Assembly: GCF_026723825.1 (NCBI RefSeq)
Contig: NZ_CP113519.1
Location: 1,674,001 to 1,738,000, forward strand
Direction: 5' to 3'
From: Pseudomonas sp. GOM7
GTDB lineage: Bacteria > Pseudomonadota > Gammaproteobacteria > Pseudomonadales > Pseudomonadaceae
DNA length: 64,000 nt
A program made the position numbers and the translations under genes. Position 1 is the stretch's first letter. Every line of letters starts with the position of its first letter. The notes below the pieces were generated by a model that worked only from the letters and a program-made list of their open reading frames with translations, searched no databases and was not told where the DNA came from. Positions 58,267 through 64,000 of the stretch are shown in pieces.

Positions 58267-60276
58267 ATGGAAATCACGTCCCGTAAACCCCTTCTACGTT
58301 TCGCACCGGCCACGGCTGGTTTTGCTTTCGCTGGTGTGTTGCCGCTATTGGTAGCGGCTCAGGCCCAGGCGGTGGAGTTCAGCTTCGCCGACAACGAGGT
58401 CACCGGTTCCATCGATACCACCGTGTCCTACGGCCAATTGTGGCGCGTACAGGGCCGCGACAAGACCAACGACGACATCAACACCAACGACGGTAACCGT
58501 AACTTCGACACCGGCCTGGTATCCGAAGTGTTCAAGGTCACCTCCGATCTGGGCATGTCCTACCAGAACTACGGTCTGTTCGTACGCGGCACGGCGTTCT
58601 ATGACACCCAGATCATGGACAAGCGCAACGACTACTACGGCGCCAACTCGCCGGCTCAGCCGAGCCAGAGCTTCCCGCGCGACAACAGTTTCACCTACGA
58701 GACCCGCCACAAGGCCGGGCGTGACGCGCAGATCCTCGATGCCTATGTCTACGGTGACTGGGATGTGGCCAACATGCCGGTCACCGGCCGTTTCGGTCGC
58801 CAGGTATTCAACTGGGGTGAAGGCCTGTTCTATCGTGGCGGCGTCAACACTACCAACCCGGTGGACGCCGCCAAGTTCCGCCTGCCCGGTTCGGAAGTGA
58901 AGGAAGTGCTGGTGCCGGTCGAAGCGCTGAGCTTCAACATCGGCCTGACCGACAACCTGTCGATGGAAACCTTCTACCAGTTCAACTGGAAGGAGTCGGC
59001 CATCGACCCGGTGGGCACCTACTTCTCCGAGACCGACCTGTTTGCGGATGGGGGCAATACGGCCTATTCCACTCAATCCCGGCTGATCCCCCTGGCGGGC
59101 TTGTACTCCGGCCTCAGCAACGCCGGCGTAGGTGGGCTGCAAGGTGGGCGTACCGTCGATGCCAACGGCAACATCAAAGTCGCCAGCATTGGCCCGGATA
59201 TCAATGCCAAGAACGATGGCCAGTTCGGTGTGGCTTTCCGCTATATCGCCGAAGAGCTGAACTCCACCGAATTCGGTTTCTACTTCGTGAATTATCACGC
59301 CAAGGAACCGACCATCTATGCTGATCTAGGCGATTACTCCCAGCTAAATTTGGCGGCGATCCAGGCTGCAGCTACACCGGGTATTCAGCAAAGCGTGGCC
59401 AGTGCCGCTGGAGTCAGTGTTGCCACTTTGCAGGCAGTCATCAATAACCCTGCGCTGAACCCGCAACTGGCAGGTGCTTACAGAGATGCGTTGACTGGCG
59501 CTGTCGGTGGCGTAGCCACTGTCGATGTGGCCAACAGTGTCAACGCCCGCCGCGAATACGCCGAAGATATCCGTATGTACGGCATGAGCTTCAACACCAC
59601 AGTTGGCAGTGCTTCGGTATTCGGTGAACTGTCCTACCGTCCCAACCTGCCTGTTGGCATCGCCGCCACAAACGACCTGCTGGGTGACCTGTTGACCCAG
59701 GCTCCCCAGCTAGCGGGCGGTCAGGTGGTCAACATTGGCGGTAAGCAGGTGCAACTGGGTGACCAGATCCACAACTACACCCGCGTCGAAGCTTTCAACA
59801 CCTCGCTGGGCACCATCTACAACTTCGGCCCGACCATGAGCTTCGACTCGCTGTTCGGTATCGCCGAGCTGGCTTCCGAGCACCTGCGTGGCGACAGCCT
59901 GCAGTATCAGTCGCGCAATGGCACTCGTTACTACGCTGGTCGTGGCAACGGCTCTTACATCTCTGGCTACGACCGTGATGATCAGGTCAACAAGAACGCC
60001 TACGGCTATACCCTGATGATGTCGGGTACCTGGAACGACGTGTACGCCGGGGTCAACCTGTCGCCCTTCGCCGTGTTCAAGCACGACTTCGAGGGTAACT
60101 CGCACCAGACCGGCAACTTCGTCGAGGGCCGCAAGGCTTACACCCTCGGTCTGCGCGCCAGCTACCTGAACAGCCTGGAAGCGGAAATCCAGTACACCGA
60201 GTTCTATGGCGCTGGGCAGAACAACGTGATGCGTGACCGCGACAATATCGGCGTCAACGTCAAGTACTCCTTCTAA
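58267..60276 (+). CDS. DUF1302 family outer-membrane protein
   Basis: A 669-residue protein with a signal peptide ending near residue 35 (VAAQAQA). The mature part has many alternating beta-strand segments (GSIDTTVSYGQLWRV, MPVTGRFGRQVFNWGEG) and ends in VNVKYSF with a C-terminal Phe, the mark of outer-membrane beta-barrels. DUF1302 proteins are abundant in pseudomonads and go with DUF1329 and RND genes; an entry or exit channel for hydrophobic compounds is inferred. DUF1329 follows by 66 bp. Confidence 0.87.
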   Translation: MEITSRKPLLRFAPATAGFAFAGVLPLLVAAQAQAVEFSFADNEVTGSIDTTVSYGQLWRVQGRDKTNDDINTNDGNRNFDTGLVSEVFKVTSDLGMSYQNYGLFVRGTAFYDTQIMDKRNDYYGANSPAQPSQSFPRDNSFTYETRHKAGRDAQILDAYVYGDWDVANMPVTGRFGRQVFNWGEGLFYRGGVNTTNPVDAAKFRLPGSEVKEVLVPVEALSFNIGLTDNLSMETFYQFNWKESAIDPVGTYFSETDLFADGGNTAYSTQSRLIPLAGLYSGLSNAGVGGLQGGRTVDANGNIKVASIGPDINAKNDGQFGVAFRYIAEELNSTEFGFYFVNYHAKEPTIYADLGDYSQLNLAAIQAAATPGIQQSVASAAGVSVATLQAVINNPALNPQLAGAYRDALTGAVGGVATVDVANSVNARREYAEDIRMYGMSFNTTVGSASVFGELSYRPNLPVGIAATNDLLGDLLTQAPQLAGGQVVNIGGKQVQLGDQIHNYTRVEAFNTSLGTIYNFGPTMSFDSLFGIAELASEHLRGDSLQYQSRNGTRYYAGRGNGSYISGYDRDDQVNKNAYGYTLMMSGTWNDVYAGVNLSPFAVFKHDFEGNSHQTGNFVEGRKAYTLGLRASYLNSLEAEIQYTEFYGAGQNNVMRDRDNIGVNVKYSF

Positions 60277-60342
60277 GCCTCATAACTCGAAACCTGCCGG
60301 ACGCCAGCGGGCGTCCGGCCAGATTCTTCACGGAGAAATACC

Positions 60343-61713
60343 ATGCTGATCAAGCACAGGCTCATGGCGCTCGCCGTTGCCCTGGCGTTTTCCGCCGGTA
60401 GCGCAGTGGCAGCCGTTTCCTCGCAGGAAGCCGCGAAACTCGGCACCACCCTGACCCCATTCGGCGCCGAGAAGGCCGGTAACGCGGCCGGCACCATCCC
60501 GGCCTGGACCGGTGGCATCACCCAGGCGCCGGCCGGTTACACCCGTTCCGGCCAGCACCATGTCGATCCGTTCCCGGAAGACAAGCCGCTGTTCACCATC
60601 ACCGCCGCCAACCTGAGCCAGTACGAAGCCAACCTGACCCCGGGTCAGATTGCCCTGTTCAAGGCCTACCCGGACACCTACCAGATGCCGGTGTATCAGA
60701 CCCGTCGCTCCGGTTCGGCGCCGCAGTGGGTCTATGACAACACCGTCAAGAACGCCACCACCGCCAAGCTGGTAGGCGGCGGCAACGGTTTCGTCGATGC
60801 CTATGGCGGCATTCCCTTCCCGATTCCGCAGAGCGGTGTCGAGGCGCTGTGGAACCACATCGCCCGTTACCGCGGTACCTACATCGTACGCCGCGCCTCG
60901 GAAGTGGCCGTACAGCGCAATGGCGCCTACTCGCTGGTGACCTCGCAGCAGGAAGCGCTGTTCAAGTACTACCTGAAAAATGGCTCGTTCGCCGACCTGA
61001 ACAACATCATGTTCTATTACCTGTCGTTCACCACCAGCCCGGCGCGCCTGGCCGGTGGGGCGGTGCTGGTGCACGAGACCCTGGATCAGGTCAAGGAGCC
61101 ACGCCAGGCCTGGGGTTACAATGCCGGTCAGCGTCGCGTGCGTCGCGCGCCGAACCTGGCCTACGACACCCCGATCGCTGCCGCCGACGGTCTGCGCACC
61201 GCCGACGACACGGACATGTTCAACGGTGCCCCGGATCGCTATGACTGGAAGCTGGTGGGCAAGAAGGAAATCTACATCCCGTACAACAACTACAAGGTCA
61301 CCAGCCCGGACGTTAAGTACGCGGATCTGCTGAAGGTCGGCCATATCAACCCGGCGTATACCCGCAACGAACTGCATCGCGTCTGGGTCGTCGAGGGGAC
61401 GCTGAAATCCGGCGCCCGCCATATCTACTCCAAGCGCACTCTGTTCCTCGACGAGGATAGCTGGCAAGCTGCCGTGGTCGATCAGTACGACGGTCGCGGT
61501 GATCTGTGGCGCGTTTCCATCGCCTACCTGAAAAACTATTACGACCTGCCGACCACCTGGACCGCGCTCGACGTGTTCCATGATCTGCAGGCGCGTCGTT
61601 ACCATGTGCAGAACCTCGACAACGAGGAAAGCAATACCATCGACTTCAGCCAGCCGATTCCGGACGACGGTTACTTCAAACCGGCCGCCCTGCGTCGCCG
61701 CGGTACGCGTTGA
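60343..61713 (+). CDS. DUF1329 family periplasmic protein
   Basis: A 456-residue secreted protein with a signal peptide ending near residue 24 (LAFSAGSAVAA). The DUF1329 core includes GGIPFPIPQSGVEALWNHI, RRAPNLAYDTPIAAADGLRTADD and RVWVVEGTLKSGARHIYSKR. The last resembles LolA/LolB-like lipid-binding half-barrels, so carrying a lipid or other hydrophobic cargo between the membranes is plausible. CACGGAGAAA precedes the ATG. Partner of the DUF1302 barrel; a terminator follows. Confidence 0.88.
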   Translation: MLIKHRLMALAVALAFSAGSAVAAVSSQEAAKLGTTLTPFGAEKAGNAAGTIPAWTGGITQAPAGYTRSGQHHVDPFPEDKPLFTITAANLSQYEANLTPGQIALFKAYPDTYQMPVYQTRRSGSAPQWVYDNTVKNATTAKLVGGGNGFVDAYGGIPFPIPQSGVEALWNHIARYRGTYIVRRASEVAVQRNGAYSLVTSQQEALFKYYLKNGSFADLNNIMFYYLSFTTSPARLAGGAVLVHETLDQVKEPRQAWGYNAGQRRVRRAPNLAYDTPIAAADGLRTADDTDMFNGAPDRYDWKLVGKKEIYIPYNNYKVTSPDVKYADLLKVGHINPAYTRNELHRVWVVEGTLKSGARHIYSKRTLFLDEDSWQAAVVDQYDGRGDLWRVSIAYLKNYYDLPTTWTALDVFHDLQARRYHVQNLDNEESNTIDFSQPIPDDGYFKPAALRRRGTR

Positions 61714-61730
61714 TAGCGATGTAGTTGAAG

Positions 61731-61762
61731 GAAAAGGCCGCTACAGTAGTAGCGGCCTTTTC
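61731..61762. terminator. Intrinsic terminator after the DUF1329 gene
   Basis: AAAAGGCCGCTAC/GTAGCGGCCTTTT, 13-bp arms around AGTA; symmetric A and T tracts. Confidence 0.88.
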
Positions 61763-61865
61763 GTATCAGCCTGGCGAATAGCGCTCAATCATGCGGGTTT
61801 GCCTTAACAAAACATAACGTCGCACCGATTGTCAGGGCTTTTCAAAGGCCGCTAGGATGGGCCGT

Positions 61866-61879
61866 CTGTCAACTGACAG
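61866..61879. promoter_or_regulatory. Candidate operator upstream of the YCF48-like gene
   Basis: CTGTCA-AC-TGACAG, a 6-bp inverted repeat 30 bp before the start codon of the next gene. It could be a regulator site or a short hairpin in the leader. Confidence 0.35.
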
Positions 61880-61908
61880 CACCGCCTATAACAATAAGGG
61901 GGAAATCT

Positions 61909-63000
61909 ATGAGTGAGCCCGTCATGCGGCGCACCCCATGCAGCCTTGCGTCGACTCAGGAACGCAAGCTGACGCTCCGTTTTCATTCGCCGTTGACCAA
62001 AGCGCTCTCGCTGTGCGGTGTGATGTCCTTGCTGACACTTGGAGCCATGCCACTGCACGCAGAAACCTCCGCTGCATCCTCCGTATTCGCCATCGAGTCG
62101 CCCAAGGCGTTGCACAGCCTGCTGCTCGATGTGGTCAACACCGGCAAGCGACTCGTTGCCGTGGGCGACCGTGGCCATATCCTCTATTCCGACGATCTGG
62201 GACAGCACTGGAACCAGGCCAAGGTGCCGACCCGGCAGATGCTCACCGCCCTGTATTTCGTCGATGATCAGCACGGCTGGGCCGTGGGTCACGATGCGCA
62301 GATTCTCGCGACCACCGACGGAGGCCTGACCTGGATCAAGCAGTTCGAGGATCTGGAGCGCGAAGCGCCGCTGCTCGACGTCTGGTTCAAGGATCTGCAG
62401 ACCGGCTTCGCGGTCGGTGCCTATGGCGCGTTGCTGGAAACCCTCGATGGCGGCAAGAGCTGGGAGGACATCAGCGATCGCCTGGACAACGAGGACGCCT
62501 ATCACCTCAATGCCATCGCGGCGGTCAAGGACAGTGGACTGTTCGTGGTCGGTGAGATGGGTGTGATGTTCCGTTCCGCGGATTGGGGCGAGACCTGGGA
62601 GCGTATCGAGAAACCACCCTACGAGGGATCGCTGTTCGGTGTCATGGGCACTGATCAGCCAGCCACCTTGCTGGCTTACGGCCTGCGCGGCCACCTGTTC
62701 CGCTCCACCGATTTTGGCGACAGTTGGCAGCAGATTCCGCTGCAGAAAGCCGGTAACGGCCCGCTGGAGTTCGGCCTTTCTGGTGGTGCACGCCTGGCCG
62801 ATGGCTCGCTGGTGATCGTCGGCAATGGCGGCAGCGTGCTGCGCAGCGACGATGGCGGACGCAGCTTCAGCCTGTTCAATCGTCCGGATCGTCAGTCCCT
62901 GGCCGCCGTGGCTGCCGGTGACAAGGGTCAGTTGGTGCTGGTGGGGCAGGGCGGTGTGCGCCTGGCTACCGCTACCGGTGCCGACCTGGCCGCACAATAA
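61909..63000 (+). CDS. YCF48-like beta-propeller protein (BNR repeats), exported
   Basis: A 363-residue exported protein with a long N-terminus and a signal-like hydrophobic stretch ending near LGAMPLHA (about residue 50). The rest is a set of repeats of the type GxxGxIxxSxDxGxxW: GDRGHILYSDDLGQHW, GHDAQILATTDGGLTW, GAYGALLETLDGGKSW, GEMGVMFRSADWGETW, GLRGHLFRSTDFGDSW, GNGGSVLRSDDGGRSF and a partial last one, fitting a seven-bladed propeller. Related YCF48/HCF136 proteins help assemble membrane complexes. AAGGGGGAAA precedes the ATG. The RND gene follows by 16 bp. Confidence 0.85.
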   Translation: MSEPVMRRTPCSLASTQERKLTLRFHSPLTKALSLCGVMSLLTLGAMPLHAETSAASSVFAIESPKALHSLLLDVVNTGKRLVAVGDRGHILYSDDLGQHWNQAKVPTRQMLTALYFVDDQHGWAVGHDAQILATTDGGLTWIKQFEDLEREAPLLDVWFKDLQTGFAVGAYGALLETLDGGKSWEDISDRLDNEDAYHLNAIAAVKDSGLFVVGEMGVMFRSADWGETWERIEKPPYEGSLFGVMGTDQPATLLAYGLRGHLFRSTDFGDSWQQIPLQKAGNGPLEFGLSGGARLADGSLVIVGNGGSVLRSDDGGRSFSLFNRPDRQSLAAVAAGDKGQLVLVGQGGVRLATATGADLAAQ

Positions 63001-63016
63001 CAAGGGGTAGCGTTCG

Positions 63017-64000
63017 ATGTCCGACCATCAAATGAACAAGGCGACCTTCCTGGAGCGCCTGATCTTCAACAATCGGCCGGCGGTTATCCTGCTCTGCTTG
63101 TTGACCACCATCTTCCTGCTCTATCAGGCCACGCAGATTCGTCCCTCGACCAGTTTCGAGAAGATGATCCCGCTGTCGCACCCCTTCATCCAGAACATGA
63201 TGGAGCACCGCAACGACCTGGCGAACCTGGGCAACACCGTGCGTATTTCGGTGGAAGCCAAGAATGGCGACATCTTCACCAAGGAGTACATGGAGACGCT
63301 GCGCCAGATCCATGACGAGGTCTTCTACATCAATGGTGTGGATCGCTCCAACCTGAAGTCGCTGTGGAGCCCCAGCGTGCGCTGGACCGAAGTGACCGAG
63401 GAAGGCTTCGCCGGTGGCGAGGTGATCCCGCAGACCTACGACGGCAGCGCCGAGAGCCTGGACGAGTTGCGCAGCAACGTGCTCAAGTCCGGCCAGATCG
63501 GTCGTCTGGTCGCCAACAACTTCAAGTCCAGCATCATCGACGTGCCGTTGCTGGAGTCCTATCCGGATCCGAACGACCAGGGCAAGCTGATCAAGCTCGA
63601 CTACCAGCAGTTCTCTCATGAGCTGGAAGAGAAGATTCGCGACAAGTACCAGGCACTCAACCCGAACGTGCAGGTGCACATCGTCGGTTTCGCCAAGAAG
63701 GTCGGCGACCTGATCGATGGCCTGATCATGGTGGTGGGCTTCTTCGCCATCGTCCTGCTGATCACCTTCGCCCTGCTGTACTGGTTTAGCTGGTGTATCC
63801 GCAGCACCATCGGCGTGCTGCTGACCACCCTGATTGCCGTGGTCTGGCAACTGGGCCTGATCCATCTGATCGGTTTCGGTATCGACCCCTATTCGATGCT
63901 CGTGCCTTTCCTGATCTTTGCCATCGGCGTGTCCCATGGCGTACAGAAGATCAACGGTATCGCCCTGCAATCGAGCGGTGCCGAGAACTCCCTGATGGCG
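63017..64000 (+). CDS. RND/MMPL superfamily transporter, partial (cut by window end)
   Basis: The first 328 residues of an inner-membrane RND transporter. After the start MSDHQMNKATFLERLIFNN come one membrane helix (about 22-42), a large periplasmic domain (about 43-235) beginning RPSTSFEKMIPLSHPF, then helices with GLIMVVGFFAIVLLITFALL and SMLVPFLIFAIGVSHGVQKI, the MMPL core. Such proteins move lipids and other hydrophobic molecules using proton flow. The 3' part lies beyond the window. Directly follows the YCF48-like gene, presumably same operon. Confidence 0.88.
   Translation, partial: MSDHQMNKATFLERLIFNNRPAVILLCLLTTIFLLYQATQIRPSTSFEKMIPLSHPFIQNMMEHRNDLANLGNTVRISVEAKNGDIFTKEYMETLRQIHDEVFYINGVDRSNLKSLWSPSVRWTEVTEEGFAGGEVIPQTYDGSAESLDELRSNVLKSGQIGRLVANNFKSSIIDVPLLESYPDPNDQGKLIKLDYQQFSHELEEKIRDKYQALNPNVQVHIVGFAKKVGDLIDGLIMVVGFFAIVLLITFALLYWFSWCIRSTIGVLLTTLIAVVWQLGLIHLIGFGIDPYSMLVPFLIFAIGVSHGVQKINGIALQSSGAENSLMA

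Overview
The window is a GC-rich, gene-dense stretch of chromosome that I read as Pseudomonas. The evidence is the gene orders rnt-pyrC-motY-argG-gloA, rnfABCDGE-nth and metG-mrp, and the run from fadH through the NAD kinase to pepN, together with pseudomonad REP elements of the form GTAGCCCGGAT...ATCCGGG. The species is not determined; a P. mendocina/alcaligenes-like lineage is a guess. I found no rRNA, tRNA, CRISPR array, prophage or transposase gene. The last gene, an RND/MMPL transporter, runs off the right edge.

Layout. 1-553: a multi-hairpin repeat (copy A) and a leader. 554-6093: a CHASE3-like/GGDEF membrane protein, PsiE, a SWIM/SNF2 helicase and an AraC regulator. 6271-12900: periplasmic beta-glucosidase BglX, then opgG-opgH for osmoregulated periplasmic glucans. 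13073-19505: cytochrome b561, a GFA-family protein, a LysR-MFS pair, a HelD-like SF1 helicase and an EamA exporter. 19564-24909: MnmC, polyphosphate:AMP phosphotransferase, a thiolase and bacterioferritin-associated ferredoxin behind a Fur box. 24910-25956: about 1 kb without a gene, filled by two inverted copies (B and C) of the 5' repeat. 25957-31678: rnt, pyrC, motY, argG, gloA, a small acidic protein and nth. 31675-37790: the Rnf electron-transport operon. 37968-41530: metG, mrp and a 27-codon acidic ORF. 41684-46467: an AraC regulator overlapping a nitrilase-fold protein, then fadH and an NTF2-like protein. 46678-57779: a run of mostly uncharacterised genes (a coiled-coil protein, a PLP enzyme, a cNMP-rhodanese fusion, DUF1853, NAD kinase, a phosphoesterase, a rhomboid protease, DUF1315, DUF2797) ending in pepN. 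58267-64000: a DUF1302 barrel, a DUF1329 protein, a YCF48-like propeller and an RND transporter, preceded by a candidate sigma-54 promoter.

Most of the window is housekeeping. The non-routine parts are: (1) a dispersed multi-hairpin repeat whose three copies show paired base changes in several stems; (2) three small transposon-like elements with target duplications, one with different ends; (3) repeats and elements that supply or abut the stop codons of four genes; (4) the four-gene envelope cluster at the right edge; (5) the nitrilase-fold protein that has lost its catalytic Cys, translationally coupled to an AraC regulator. Start codons were chosen by ribosome-binding sites, overlaps and family length; alternatives are noted.
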